Below the pieces are notes generated by a model that made no database searches, was not told the origin of the DNA, and was given only the letters and a program-made list of their open reading frames with translations. Of a DNA stretch of 64,000 nt, positions 54,939 to 64,000 are shown piece after piece. The translations under genes were made by a program, and so were the position numbers. The DNA is from Chitinophagaceae bacterium. Lineage in GTDB: Bacteria; Bacteroidota; Bacteroidia; Chitinophagales; Chitinophagaceae. How positions within the stretch are numbered: the stretch's first letter is position 1; each line of letters opens with the position of its first letter. Where the stretch lies: positions 18,174-82,173 of the forward strand of contig JAACZQ010000019.1 in the NCBI GenBank assembly GCA_009996675.1. The letters run 5' to 3'.

Positions 54939-56348
54939 TTAGTAACCTGCGTTCTGCTGTGCAGCCAGTCCGGGATTCGCCTGGATTTCGTCCTGGGGAA
55001 TCGGATACAGTCTGAAGTTGAACGGATACGCAATCGTACGGGCAGCAGCAGGATAATTCGCTCCACGGTTGATCGTCATTTTCAGACGGTTCAGGGTGTG
55101 GAAACGATCACCTTCAAATGCCAGTTCTTTTTTGCGCTCATTCAGGATATCATCCACCAGTTGTGCACCGGTAGATACATAACCTGTGAAAGCAGCATCG
55201 CGACGGGTAGCTACGTAGTTAACATAGGTACGGGCGCTTACCTCATCTGCAGTACGTGCAGAAGCTTCTGCTGCAATCAGGTATACATCACTCAAACGCA
55301 GTACTTTGGTATCATCCTTATCGTTTGCATTGGTAACGTTATTGTATTTTGTTACAAAGAAACAAGGACCACCACCACGTGTACCGGCAGTCATCAGATT
55401 ACGACGTACATCGGTAGCGCTGAAAGAAGCATAAAAATCATCAGCAGCCAGCATATCGCCATAACCAGCCTGGTTGTAGATATAAGCCAGTGCATCGGTA
55501 CCGGCGTTATTGGTAGCATCAGATACTACTTCAAACAGCGTTTCCAGTTTGTCGGTACGCTGCGTAGCACTTGCCCAGTAACCGGCATGTTGTGCAGCAG
55601 TAGCTACCGTGAAACCACTATTGGTAATCACATCCACAGCAGCTGCTTTGGCGTTGGCATATTCACCTTTGGTGAGGTACACTTTAGCCAGCAGGGCTTT
55701 GGCAGCGTATTTGCTGAACTGACCAGAGCTGGAAAAAGTAGTCATCAGGTTAAATGCCTGGGCCAGATCGCTTTCAATCTGTGTATATACCTGGGCAACG
55801 GTACTGCGGAGAGGCAGTGCGCTGGGGTTATACTGCAGAGACAAGGGAACACCCAAAGCATTGGGATCATCAGTATAAGGCTTGGCAAATAAACGAACCA
55901 GTTCAAAATACATCAAAGCACGTGCAGCATACGCTTCACCTTTGTACTGATTCACATTTGTATTAGCCGTAACAGCTGAATTGATGATATTATTCGCACG
56001 CAGGATCACGGTATAAGCCGCAGCCCAGGTAGCAGAAGCATTACCATTGGTAACAGTAATGGTATAACGCTGCTCATCAATATAACGGTTGGAGTTCTGT
56101 GAAGAGATGTAAGTTACATCTGCAAACAAGTCACCCAACAGCGGAATAGTACGACCATACAGGTTGGAGTTACGCATACCGGCATAAGTACCACGCAGCG
56201 CTACCAACAGATCGGCTTCACTTTTTAAAGCCTGCCCGGCTTCTATACTGGTATACGGCTTGGTATCCAGATAGCTCTTGGAGCAGGATGTGGACAGGGC
56301 AGTTGCCGCCAGCAGCACAGCACCCAGTACCAGTTTATTATATTTCAT
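54939..56348 (-). CDS. SusD/RagB family nutrient-binding outer-membrane lipoprotein
   Basis: 469 residues from the ATG at 56348 (ten codons after a less likely start). Lipobox ALSTSCSKSYLDTKPYTS, a standard SusD beginning. TPR-like helices: ALKSEADLLVALRGTYAGMR, GEAYAARALMYFELVRLFAK, YAAKALLAKVYLTKGEYANA. The end is typical (LAFEGDRFHTLNRLKMTINR, RLYPIPQDEIQANPGLAAQQ, NAGY). It partners the SusC at 56382. There are no hydrolases in this operon, so the ligand is not inferable. Confidence 0.94.
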   Translation of the reverse strand: MKYNKLVLGAVLLAATALSTSCSKSYLDTKPYTSIEAGQALKSEADLLVALRGTYAGMRNSNLYGRTIPLLGDLFADVTYISSQNSNRYIDEQRYTITVTNGNASATWAAAYTVILRANNIINSAVTANTNVNQYKGEAYAARALMYFELVRLFAKPYTDDPNALGVPLSLQYNPSALPLRSTVAQVYTQIESDLAQAFNLMTTFSSSGQFSKYAAKALLAKVYLTKGEYANAKAAAVDVITNSGFTVATAAQHAGYWASATQRTDKLETLFEVVSDATNNAGTDALAYIYNQAGYGDMLAADDFYASFSATDVRRNLMTAGTRGGGPCFFVTKYNNVTNANDKDDTKVLRLSDVYLIAAEASARTADEVSARTYVNYVATRRDAAFTGYVSTGAQLVDDILNERKKELAFEGDRFHTLNRLKMTINRGANYPAAARTIAYPFNFRLYPIPQDEIQANPGLAAQQNAGY

Positions 56349-56381
56349 TGTCGAAAATTTAAATTGATCAATAATCATTGC

Positions 56382-59300
56382 TTAGAAAGTCAGGTTCAGA
56401 CCCACAGTGATTGACTTGGGAATGAATACCTCACCATTGGTAGTACTACCTACACCCTGCTCAGGATCTGAAGACAGATTCTTGTCTGCAATCCATGTCC
56501 AGAGATTGGTACCACGAACATAGAAATGCAGTGCATTCATGTGTAAACGTTCCGCAACATTCTTGGGCAGTTCATAGCCAAGCTGTATGTTACGCAGACG
56601 GATATAATCGCCTTTAGCCAGGTAACGACTGGAGAAAGAGGAAGAGTTCCTGTTTCCGTTCAGTATATACTTGGGCACATTGGTGATATCACCAGGCTTC
56701 TGCCAACGATCTAACTGAGCAACCAGTTTGTTACGGGTGGGTGAAGTACCGTCACCGAAGTACAGACTGGCCAACGCATCACGAACGTAGTTACCAAAGT
56801 TGTAATAGAAATCAAAGCTCAGATTAAAGCCTTTGTAAGTTAAGCTGTTGCTGAAACCACCAAAGAACTTGGGAGATGCACTCTTATAAGTAGTCAACTG
56901 CGCACTATTGTAAGTGTTGGTAGTTGTCTTCCTGGTTGCATCAGTATACCACAGCGGATCACCATTTGCAGGATCTACACCAGCCCACAGACGGGTATAG
57001 TAAGTCTGCACATCTTCACCTACACGGATCACGAATGCGCCATTGGCCACATCTTTATCCTGATACAGGCTCAGTACACGGTTTTTGTTTGCAGCGATGT
57101 TGAAGTTTACATCCCAGGTGAAATCACGTGTCTTGATCGGTGTAGCACCAATAGTCAATTCCCAACCTTTGTTCACCATACTACCAATATTGGTGGTATA
57201 AGAAGCAAATCCGGTTGTACGGGAAGTCTGGGCACCCAGCAGCAGGTTGGTTGTTTTGCGGCTGTAGTATTCCAGGCTGAAACGCAACTTGTTTTTCAGG
57301 ATAGCAACATCCACACCAATGTTCAGGGGCTTGTTCTGCTCCCAGGTCAGGTTAGGATCACCCACGTTATTGGGCGCACTACCCGGCTGGTTGGTATAGT
57401 TCACACCATAACCATAAGTCTGCAGAGAAGAATAGTTACCAAAACCATTTTCGTTACCATTCACACCATAAGAAGCACGGAGCTTTAATTGTGTAAACAG
57501 ATCAACAGACTCCATGAAACGCTCACGGTCTACGTTCCAGGAAGCACCTACTGACCAGAAATTACCATAACGCTTGTTCACACCAAATACGGAAGAACCA
57601 TCGCGACGGAAACTACCAGACAGTACATATTTGTCTTCATAGTTCAGAGACACCTGAGAGAAAGCAGAAGCTCTCTTCTTATCAGCTCCACTTGAACTTG
57701 CTGTCTTGGGGTTGGAACCGTTAGACGCCAGGTAGAGATCAAAGTTGGGAGGCAGGTTATCATTACGTACAGACTCATCAAAATAATTGTAGCTGTAAGC
57801 TTCATAACCCAGTTTCACATCAGCAGTCAGGGCATCATTCTTCAGGAAACGTTTTTTGTAATCCAGGAAGTTGGTCCAGGTATAGCTGAAATAACGGGTA
57901 TAATAAGAATAAGCACGGCCGAAATCAGCAGCACCATCACCATATACACCATTGTTGAATTGAACCTCTTCAATGTTGTTGTAATCGGTACCGAAACGGC
58001 TGGTGAATTTCAGATCATCCAGGATCTTGTATTCCGCAGCAACGTTACCAATTACTTTCACCGTATTGGTGTTTCTCTTATCAACATTTACCAGATAGAG
58101 GGTGTTGAAAGGAGAACCAGCCGGGAAGTCAGGCGTGTTGATGTTGTAGCTACCATCAGCCAGGAATGCAGGCTTGGTAGGCAACAATACATACGCTGTA
58201 TACACGGGGTTAGCAAAACCAGTACCATTGGAAGGTGTTTGCTGCTTGCTGAAACCAAAGCTCAGATCATGTGAAATAGTGAGCTTAGGGGTAGCAAAGT
58301 TTTTACCGCGGATAGAAGCAGTGTAACGCTTAAAGTTCGACTGGATAGTTGTACCATCTTCGTTGTAGTAACCACCAGAGATGAAATAAGTACTCTTGTC
58401 GTTACCACCGCTGATACTCAGGTTATACTGCTGTTGGGTGCCCTTACGGGTTAACAGGTTAAACCAGTCGGTATTGTAACCACGGGTATAATCACCATAA
58501 GTACCAGTCTTCAGCGCAGCTTCGGCCTGGGCCAGGGTCATACCTGAATTCAGCATCCCTTCACGGGTAATGTTAACATACTGATCTGAATTCATGGGTC
58601 TGAAACGGTCGTTCATATAACCGATCTGATTCTGACCAACTTCCACATCAAAACGAATACGGGGCTTACCGGCTTTACCTTTTTTAGTGGTAACCAGGAT
58701 TACACCATTCGCAGCCAGTGAACCATAGATAGAAGACGCAGACGCATCTTTTAATACAGTCACATTCTCGATGTCGTTGGGGTTAATCAAGCTCAGCAGG
58801 TTAGCAGTAGTCGTCAAACGGGTACCATCACCGGAAGTAATGGGAATACCATCTACTACATACAGGGGTTGGTTAGAAGCAGAGATCGAACCAAAACCAC
58901 GGATACGGATGGACTGTGAAGAGCCAGGCTGACCAGAAGTTGCCATGGATTGCAGACCGGCTACAGAACCTTGCAGCATCTTATCAAAAGATGTCTGGGG
59001 TCTGTTTTCCAGTTGCTCACCACCCACCTTTACAATAGCACCGGTGAGATCGGCTTTTTTCTGGGTACCATAAGCTACCACAACCACCTCATTCAGACCG
59101 TTCACTTTGGACTGAAGGGAAACAGATACGCTGTTCTTACCAGCGATATCTACTTCTTGCTGGGAAAAGTTCAAAGAACTAATCACCAGGGTTTTGGCAT
59201 TGGCTGTTACGGAAAGGCTGAAGTTACCATCTGCACCGGTGGTAACTCCACGACTCGTTCCCTTTTCCAGCACAGAAGCGTTTGCAACGGGCGCTCCTTT

Positions 59301-59393
59301 CTCATCAGTGACCCTACCGGTTACAGTCCGGTTTTGGGCCGACACTGTTGCAACGGTAAAGACCATTGCCAACAGTAGCAGGAATTTTTGCAT
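56382..59393 (-). CDS. SusC/RagA family TonB-linked outer-membrane protein
   Basis: 1003 residues from the ATG at 59393 (MQKFLLLLAMVFTVATVSAQ signal); the longer in-frame extension upstream is unlikely. Carboxypeptidase-regulatory-like domain (VTGRVTDEKGAPVANASVLE, about 24-105), plug with DASASSIYGSLAANGVILVT, then the barrel ending SITVGLNLTF. It pairs with SusD 33 bases downstream. Divergent, across 269 bases, from a LytS/LytTR-type two-component system that is a candidate controller. I see no clear TAnnTTTG box in that gap. Confidence 0.95.
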   Translation of the reverse strand: MQKFLLLLAMVFTVATVSAQNRTVTGRVTDEKGAPVANASVLEKGTSRGVTTGADGNFSLSVTANAKTLVISSLNFSQQEVDIAGKNSVSVSLQSKVNGLNEVVVVAYGTQKKADLTGAIVKVGGEQLENRPQTSFDKMLQGSVAGLQSMATSGQPGSSQSIRIRGFGSISASNQPLYVVDGIPITSGDGTRLTTTANLLSLINPNDIENVTVLKDASASSIYGSLAANGVILVTTKKGKAGKPRIRFDVEVGQNQIGYMNDRFRPMNSDQYVNITREGMLNSGMTLAQAEAALKTGTYGDYTRGYNTDWFNLLTRKGTQQQYNLSISGGNDKSTYFISGGYYNEDGTTIQSNFKRYTASIRGKNFATPKLTISHDLSFGFSKQQTPSNGTGFANPVYTAYVLLPTKPAFLADGSYNINTPDFPAGSPFNTLYLVNVDKRNTNTVKVIGNVAAEYKILDDLKFTSRFGTDYNNIEEVQFNNGVYGDGAADFGRAYSYYTRYFSYTWTNFLDYKKRFLKNDALTADVKLGYEAYSYNYFDESVRNDNLPPNFDLYLASNGSNPKTASSSGADKKRASAFSQVSLNYEDKYVLSGSFRRDGSSVFGVNKRYGNFWSVGASWNVDRERFMESVDLFTQLKLRASYGVNGNENGFGNYSSLQTYGYGVNYTNQPGSAPNNVGDPNLTWEQNKPLNIGVDVAILKNKLRFSLEYYSRKTTNLLLGAQTSRTTGFASYTTNIGSMVNKGWELTIGATPIKTRDFTWDVNFNIAANKNRVLSLYQDKDVANGAFVIRVGEDVQTYYTRLWAGVDPANGDPLWYTDATRKTTTNTYNSAQLTTYKSASPKFFGGFSNSLTYKGFNLSFDFYYNFGNYVRDALASLYFGDGTSPTRNKLVAQLDRWQKPGDITNVPKYILNGNRNSSSFSSRYLAKGDYIRLRNIQLGYELPKNVAERLHMNALHFYVRGTNLWTWIADKNLSSDPEQGVGSTTNGEVFIPKSITVGLNLTF

Positions 59394-59662
59394 GTTGTTA
59401 GTTTTATAGTTTATGAATGCACATGACAGCAATTTTACCACAATAGCTTCGTGGGCACCCCTCATAAATGCGTGAAACGTGACGATCGGGACCTCAAGCC
59501 GTAAAAAAAGGGACAGGTAAAAAACCGGTATGCCAGTTATCCGTGAAAACACCGACCGGAACTACCCGAATCGCCATTCATACAATAGAAAACATCGGTA
59601 TACGTTTTTTAAGTTGATTTACAGGCTAAACAAGGTGGGTTATTCCTCACCGGGGAGCATTT

Positions 59663-60682
59663 ATGAACCTGGAGCGTAAGTTAAAATTGCTGTTGGTAGC
59701 TTTTACAGGGCTACTGATCCCAACTGTTTCGGGATTGTTCAGCTATCGTGTACATACCTGGCAGGAATGGGTAATATTTCATTTATTTTTCATGATCGCA
59801 TTTGCCGTGGCCTGGCTGGGTTGCGAACAGATGCCGCTGAAGCTGGGTATTTCCCTCTCCGCCAATGACCGGCCTTATGAACAGGTAATCAGGCTGTATT
59901 TCTACAATGCGCTCTTTATTATTTTAATATCCGCCATCAGCCTCAGCTGCTGGGCCTATATCAGCCATGAAAGAATCCCCACCATGGCATTTGTGCGGGC
60001 GGTGATCTTCTTCCTCTTCCTGGCCAACAGTGGTAATCTGATCCGCGAAATACTTTTACTGCGACAGGAGAAAAAACTACATTCCAAAGTGGTTACAGAA
60101 CTCGACCGGGAACGCATGGATGCCGAACTGGAAGCCTTACGCAACCAGCTCGATCCCCATTTCCTCTTCAATTCCCTGAATACACTGAGCCAACTCATCA
60201 GTTCCGAACCCGCCAAAGCAGCCGTTTTCAATCATACCCTGGCCAAAGTATACCAGTCTTATCTCATCAACAAAAACAATGATCTGGTGAGCTTGCGGGA
60301 AGAGATAGAATTGCTGGAGAACTACCTCTACCTGCTCGATATCCGTTTCCCCGATTGTGTGCAGGTACATTATAACCATAACCGCCAGCTGGAACACCTG
60401 TTGTTTTTACCCCCGGGCGCTTTGCAATGCCTGGCCGAAAACGCCATTAAGCACAATCAGCTCTCCAAAGAGCAGCCCATTCATATCCGGATTGACCTGA
60501 CCGATAAATACATTGAAGTAAGTAATACCCTGCACAAAAAACAGGAAACATTGCCTTCTTACGGTACCGGTCTCAGGAACCTGAACAGCAGGTACCTCCT
60601 ATTATCCGGACAGAAGATTATAACGAATCAAAGAGATGGATTATTCCTTGTTAGTTTACCACTGATAAAAACGCCTGCATGA
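59663..60682 (+). CDS. LytS/YehU-type sensor histidine kinase
   Basis: 339 residues. Four predicted membrane segments in the first 130 residues. The His_kinase domain has its phospho-acceptor His in LRNQLDPHFLFNSLNTLSQL, and the ATP-binding end has LQCLAENAIKHNQLSKEQP and LPSYGTGLRNLNSRYLLLSG. The stop overlaps the start of the LytTR regulator by four bases (ATGA). The signal is unknown; the position divergent from a susC/susD operon suggests nutrient or envelope sensing. Confidence 0.93.
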   Translation: MNLERKLKLLLVAFTGLLIPTVSGLFSYRVHTWQEWVIFHLFFMIAFAVAWLGCEQMPLKLGISLSANDRPYEQVIRLYFYNALFIILISAISLSCWAYISHERIPTMAFVRAVIFFLFLANSGNLIREILLLRQEKKLHSKVVTELDRERMDAELEALRNQLDPHFLFNSLNTLSQLISSEPAKAAVFNHTLAKVYQSYLINKNNDLVSLREEIELLENYLYLLDIRFPDCVQVHYNHNRQLEHLLFLPPGALQCLAENAIKHNQLSKEQPIHIRIDLTDKYIEVSNTLHKKQETLPSYGTGLRNLNSRYLLLSGQKIITNQRDGLFLVSLPLIKTPA

Positions 60683-61443
60683 ATATTGTTATCCTGGAAG
60701 ATGAGATGGCAGCGTTCAACCGCCTCCTACCCATATTATCCAAAGCCGTTCCCGATCTGCATATCCAGGCCAGCTTCTCTACTGTGGCTGAAGCCAGCCG
60801 TTATTTCCAGCATACACCGGTTCAGCCCGATTTGATACTGAGTGATATTCAGCTGACTGACGGTTTATCTTTTGCTGTTTTTGCCAATAACCAGATCCAG
60901 ATACCCGTGATATTCATCACTGCGTTCGACCACTATATGATGGAAGCTTTTGATCATTTTGGCATCGACTATCTTCTCAAACCTGTGGAAGAAGCAGAAC
61001 TGGTAAAAGCCATCCATAAATACAGGCAATTATCCAAACATTTCAAACAACAGGCAGGCATCTATTCCCAGCTGTACCAGTATACCAGTAACCCGCCGGT
61101 ACAGAACCGGCTGATGGTGAAAAAGGGACTGGACACCATCAGCCTGAAGATTGATGAAGTTGTGATGATCTATACAGCCAACCGCGTAGTCTACGCCATT
61201 GACGTAAATCAGCACAAGTATATCATCAGTAAAACACTGGGAGAGCTGGAAACAGCACTGCCGGCTCAACGCTTCTTCCGCGTCAACCGGCAGTACATTG
61301 TTAATATCGAATATATCCGGGGTTACCGGGTGTATGAGCGGGTGAAACTTTTACTGGATCTCACCGTACCCATCAATGGTCATACCCTGCTCGTCAGCCA
61401 GGAAAATGCCCCTGCATTCCGGGAATGGATGGAGCGTATGTAA
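60679..61443 (+). CDS. LytTR-family response regulator
   Basis: 254 residues. Receiver domain with Glu7-Asp8-Glu9, phospho-acceptor Asp56 (LILSDIQLTDGL), and conserved Lys in DYLLKPVEEAEL. LytTR DNA-binding domain about 150-250 (NRLMVKKGLDTISLKIDEVV, QRFFRVNRQYIVNIEYIRGY). It is paired with the kinase and likely controls nearby genes; the divergent SusC/SusD operon is the obvious target but no binding site was pinned down. Confidence 0.94.
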   Translation: MNIVILEDEMAAFNRLLPILSKAVPDLHIQASFSTVAEASRYFQHTPVQPDLILSDIQLTDGLSFAVFANNQIQIPVIFITAFDHYMMEAFDHFGIDYLLKPVEEAELVKAIHKYRQLSKHFKQQAGIYSQLYQYTSNPPVQNRLMVKKGLDTISLKIDEVVMIYTANRVVYAIDVNQHKYIISKTLGELETALPAQRFFRVNRQYIVNIEYIRGYRVYERVKLLLDLTVPINGHTLLVSQENAPAFREWMERM

Positions 61444-61450
61444 ATAAAAG

Positions 61451-61552
61451 GGTTTATAGTTTATGGTTTATAGTTTATGGTGTCTGGTTTGCAGAATTTA
61501 GCAACAAGACTGAGTCTTCAAACCCCAAACTAAAAACCATAAACCAAAAACC
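61451..61552. repeat. Imperfect inverted repeat with tandem 14-mers between convergent genes
   Basis: Arms 61451-61476 and 61527-61552 are reverse complements at 23 of 26 positions, with a 50-base spacer. The left arm is itself a tandem pair of the 14-mer GGTTTATAGTTTAT. The spacer has the palindrome GACTGAGTC (61508-61516). The right arm ends six bases before the stop of the minus-strand gene at 61558 and the left arm starts eight bases past the plus-strand stop. It may be a bidirectional terminator of long AT-rich stem type, or a REP-like element; copy number is not visible here. Confidence 0.7.
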
Positions 61553-61557
61553 AATCA

Positions 61558-63120
61558 TCAAAGTACCAATTCAGAAACAAGAGTATACATCTGATCTGCC
61601 GATTCAAAGATTTTCTGGTAGCGCTCGGCAATGGATTTAGGATTACCCACAAAACCGTTCAGCCTGGGGTGATAATTGGTCGTAGGGTAACCGTTTTCAT
61701 CGTAACATTTAATCTTTTTATCTGCCGGATCATAGTATTCACTCAGCTTACCATTGGTATGCCAGGCTTTGGAGCCCTCTATAACTGTGTTACCTTTATA
61801 CACGAGCTCATATTTCTTCTTACCATCTTCAAACCATACATAACTGGTTCCTACAAAACATTTGTTTTTGGTATCGATGTCATATTGCGCCTGCTGCTCA
61901 CCTTTTGCGCCATAAAATAGTACCCGGAACCGATCTTTATCCAGCGGCGTTCGCTGCAGGATCAATGCCCCTTCTTTAGTATAGTACTTCATATTCGCCG
62001 TCGTATGATCAGCTGCTATATTGTATACTTCAACGATGGGTTGCCCGTTATCATAGAGTAATATGGGAGTTGTATCAAAGAAAAACTTGTTATCGCGCAT
62101 ATTTATCTGCAGAAACAATACCCCCTGCTCATCCCATCGTTTAAACATGCCATTCATTTTACCATCTTTCCAGCCGGCTTCCATGGCCAGCCGTTTATTC
62201 GTATGATACGCTTTCCAGACTCCTGTCCTGAACCCATCCTTCATTTGTCCCTCCAGGTAAGACTCATCGTCATATATTTTTTTATATGGTCCATCCAGAA
62301 CCCCGTTGCGATACTGCTCCCAGATCACTGCCTTACCCGAAGAATCATAATAAATCCATTGCCCCGCCGGTTGATCGTTGGCATACAAACGTTTTGATTC
62401 CAGGAGACCATTTCCCAGGTAAAAACTAAACTCGCCGTCCGAAACCATTGGATACAATCGGGTATAGCGGCCTTTCATCTGTGGTTTACCGTTTTTATAA
62501 AAGTCGGTCAGGTTATAATGTGCCGATGCCGCATCCCAGCTGAATTCCCGGTAATACGTAGCCGTATCCCGGTTACAAGGCAACCATTCGGCATCAAATG
62601 ATAACTGATTGGGTTTAATCCTTCCGGAAAAAAGCCCTTCTGCAACTTCCCTGATCTTTTTAGCAGGTACAGGCTTCTGATCGGAATAGGCATATAACAA
62701 ACGTCCCTGGTCATTGGCAAACAACAGTATCGGTGAAGAAGTCAATCCCGACCATTGTTTGTATACACCAGGTGTATCAACATAAATACTCATATTCGGT
62801 GTTTCCAATTCACCAAATTCATCAAGCTGCTTCATATTTTTCAGCTTGCCGGTATATATCACCGACACCCACATATTACCTGTTGTTTGTGCACCACTTG
62901 CCAATGGCGCCAACTCATCCACCTGTTCCATACAGCCGGTGCAGGACTCATTGGCCAATACCAATACCTGCAGTTTTCCGGGCTTGAGTTGTGAAAGCAT
63001 AGACACCTGCTGTTTGTTTTTTCCCAGCACTTTGGTGTCTTTGAGTATCTCCGTTTTTTGTGCCTGGACAGTCAGTATAGAAGAAATGAGTAATAAAGAG
63101 TAGAAAACCATTGCTTTCAT
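61558..63120 (-). CDS. Secreted thioredoxin-like / MORN-repeat fusion protein
   Basis: 520 residues with a signal peptide (about 1-20, LTVQA). The first part (about 22-165) looks thioredoxin-like: LKPGKLQVLVLANESCTGC, with Cys60 and Cys63 as CxxC, then VSVIYTGK and SPILLFANDQGRLLYA. The second part (about 185-470) has MORN-type repeats (YKNGKPQMKGRYTRL, ANDQPAGQWIYYDSSGK, RNGVLDGPYKKIYDD, LEGQMKDGFRTGVW, KDGKMNGMFKRW). The CxxC suggests a redox or metal function; the repeats resemble those of the YwqK family. It follows, by ten bases, a partial gene reading in from the right edge. Function unknown. Confidence 0.7.
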   Translation of the reverse strand: MKAMVFYSLLLISSILTVQAQKTEILKDTKVLGKNKQQVSMLSQLKPGKLQVLVLANESCTGCMEQVDELAPLASGAQTTGNMWVSVIYTGKLKNMKQLDEFGELETPNMSIYVDTPGVYKQWSGLTSSPILLFANDQGRLLYAYSDQKPVPAKKIREVAEGLFSGRIKPNQLSFDAEWLPCNRDTATYYREFSWDAASAHYNLTDFYKNGKPQMKGRYTRLYPMVSDGEFSFYLGNGLLESKRLYANDQPAGQWIYYDSSGKAVIWEQYRNGVLDGPYKKIYDDESYLEGQMKDGFRTGVWKAYHTNKRLAMEAGWKDGKMNGMFKRWDEQGVLFLQINMRDNKFFFDTTPILLYDNGQPIVEVYNIAADHTTANMKYYTKEGALILQRTPLDKDRFRVLFYGAKGEQQAQYDIDTKNKCFVGTSYVWFEDGKKKYELVYKGNTVIEGSKAWHTNGKLSEYYDPADKKIKCYDENGYPTTNYHPRLNGFVGNPKSIAERYQKIFESADQMYTLVSELVL

Positions 63121-63130
63121 AGCAGAGAGA

Positions 63131-64000
63131 TTACTTGGTTAAGGTTAGTGTATACTTGTATTTGTCCAGACCACTGTCGTAGACAAATTCTTCAGGTTTC
63201 ATGATTATTTCACGGAGTCCATAGCGTTTCCCTTTGGCTGTAACATACCGGCTCGTGCCTCCCCAATAGCGGGTTTTACCCCAGAAATTATGGGTTGCGT
63301 CTTCTGCATAATAGTAGATATACAGATTACGGGTGTCAACGATATAGTAAGACTTGTTTTTATCAAGCAATACCCAGTATTTTTCAATAAAGTTCCTGCT
63401 CGTTAATGGATCGGTTGCTGCCACATAAGATACCATCAGGTAAACCATCTTACCCGTATTATTCTGCACATAAAAAGCGATCGGCTTGGGTTCATTTGAA
63501 AGAGTTTGTTCCTGCTCTTCCCGGGGAACACTCACAGGCTTGGGGGGATCGGGTAGTTGTTGCTGCTCTTCTGAATCGGATATCTCCCGGCTCACCTGCA
63601 ACTGGTCGAAAGCCACTTTACAATCATTCACTACCAGCATACCAAAATCACTACCTACCGGCACAAAGTTTTCAGCATGCACCATTACATCATTGATATA
63701 ACAATAGAGTACTTTGTTACGCAAGCTTATTCGTAAACGGTTCTCTATATTCACACCCTTGCGGATACTGGCTGAAGGGGTAAACGCTTTCAAAACCGTA
63801 CTCTTACCGGCATCTTCCCGGAAAATCCCAAAGCGACCATCTGGATTAATAACAAACTCACAGACATGCTTTCCGGCAACGTCGCCAAATACAATACCGG
63901 CTCCGTTTTGTATAGCTTTGTCAGAAAGAAAATACAAAGAAGCTGCATAACTCAGCTGATCCCAAACTACCTCTTTCAAAGACTGCGTCGATTGCCATAC
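63131..64000 (-). CDS. Partial gene: beta-sandwich domain protein of unknown function
   Basis: The reading frame stays open to the right edge of the window, so the true start is outside; the only in-window start codon is a TTG at 63979 with no supporting context. The visible part (about 289 codons) begins with a LamG- or DUF1080-like beta-sandwich (AGIVFGDVAGKHVCEFVINP, NRLRISLRNKVLYCYINDVM, GSDFGMLVVNDCKVAFDQLQ). A Pro/Glu-rich linker follows (QLPDPPKPVSVPREEQEQ), then an unrecognised C-terminal region (IAFYVQNNTGKMVYLMVSY, KTRYWGGTSRYVTAKGKRYG). Ten bases separate it from the MORN gene, so both are likely in one operon. The family is not identified. Confidence 0.6.
   Translation of the reverse strand, partial: VWQSTQSLKEVVWDQLSYAASLYFLSDKAIQNGAGIVFGDVAGKHVCEFVINPDGRFGIFREDAGKSTVLKAFTPSASIRKGVNIENRLRISLRNKVLYCYINDVMVHAENFVPVGSDFGMLVVNDCKVAFDQLQVSREISDSEEQQQLPDPPKPVSVPREEQEQTLSNEPKPIAFYVQNNTGKMVYLMVSYVAATDPLTSRNFIEKYWVLLDKNKSYYIVDTRNLYIYYYAEDATHNFWGKTRYWGGTSRYVTAKGKRYGLREIIMKPEEFVYDSGLDKYKYTLTLTK

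Noticed and set aside
55098..55892. A 264-codon plus-strand reading frame.
   Set aside because: Antisense to the susD gene at 54939-56348; composition is Cys/Ile/Thr-rich without any domain pattern.
59394..59662. Search for a LytTR site or -7 box in the gap between susC and the LytS-type kinase.
   Set aside because: No convincing match to TAnnTTTG or to repeated LytTR-type half sites was seen in the 269 bases.
1..64000. CRISPR array, tRNA, rRNA, transposase or phage genes.
   Set aside because: None seen on reading both strands; the repeated DxDGD coding pattern at 5374-8922 and 11223-17872 is protein repeat, not a DNA repeat array.

Overview
The window looks like a chromosomal segment of a Bacteroidota member, most likely of the Chitinophagaceae. 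The evidence is three SusC/SusD pairs, several lipoproteins with a Cys lipobox, FG-GAP/ASPIC (CRTAC1-type) giant lipoproteins, outer-membrane beta-barrel family TonB receptors, DUF5689 and DUF4097 proteins, an ECF sigma/anti-sigma pair, a weak or absent Shine-Dalgarno signal at most starts, and a few TAnnTTTG-like -7 boxes. I see no rRNA, tRNA, CRISPR array, transposase or phage gene. Gene density is high and no gene-free stretch exceeds about 300 bases.

Layout. (1) 1-5323, minus strand: a partial and a complete putative outer-membrane protein, a vanadium-haloperoxidase/PAP2-type lipoprotein, an unrecognised small protein and a secreted GH65 glycosidase. (2) 5374-11222, plus strand: a giant FG-GAP/ASPIC lipoprotein, a second haloperoxidase/PAP2-type protein and an SRPBCC-like/GyrI-like fusion. 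(3) 11223-22679, minus strand: two more giant FG-GAP/ASPIC lipoproteins behind a SusC/SusD pair, divergent from a LacI-type regulator (22978-23976). (4) 23981-27639, minus strand: DoxX, then an ECF sigma factor, zinc-finger anti-sigma factor with repeats, and two DUF4097 proteins. (5) 27789-35286, minus strand: a TonB receptor with a PepSY-like protein, an OmpR-type two-component system, and a second TonB receptor. An 18-bp sequence with 11-bp-spaced half sites precedes both the two-component operon and the PepSY/receptor operon. (6) 35351-38356: a possible metal-response patch with a 39-residue Cys-rich metallothionein-like protein (36058-36177), a GNAT acetyltransferase with a Cys-rich tail, an AraC regulator, a 48-residue membrane peptide, an AraC regulator with an HMA-like MxCxxC domain, and a shortened paralog of that regulator.

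(7) 38390-53619 is the most coherent system. It is a ten-gene minus-strand operon, glpD-glpT-susC-susD-DUF5689-metallophosphoesterase-SGNH hydrolase-GDPD-glpK-glpF, divergent from a DeoR/GlpR-type regulator. I read it as a Sus-type uptake locus for glycerophosphodiesters or deacylated phospholipids. The surface and periplasmic enzymes would release glycerol-3-phosphate and glycerol. GlpT and GlpF would import them, and GlpK and GlpD would feed them into glycolysis. The intergenic region carries three AAAYGAAA repeats exactly 20 bp apart plus one inverted copy, a good candidate operator.

(8) 53725-54816 is an EreA/ChaN-like secreted protein. 54939-59393 is a third SusC/SusD pair, divergent from a LytS/LytTR two-component system (59663-61443). 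An imperfect 26-bp inverted repeat separates that system from a thioredoxin-like/MORN-repeat protein and a partial gene that runs off the right edge.
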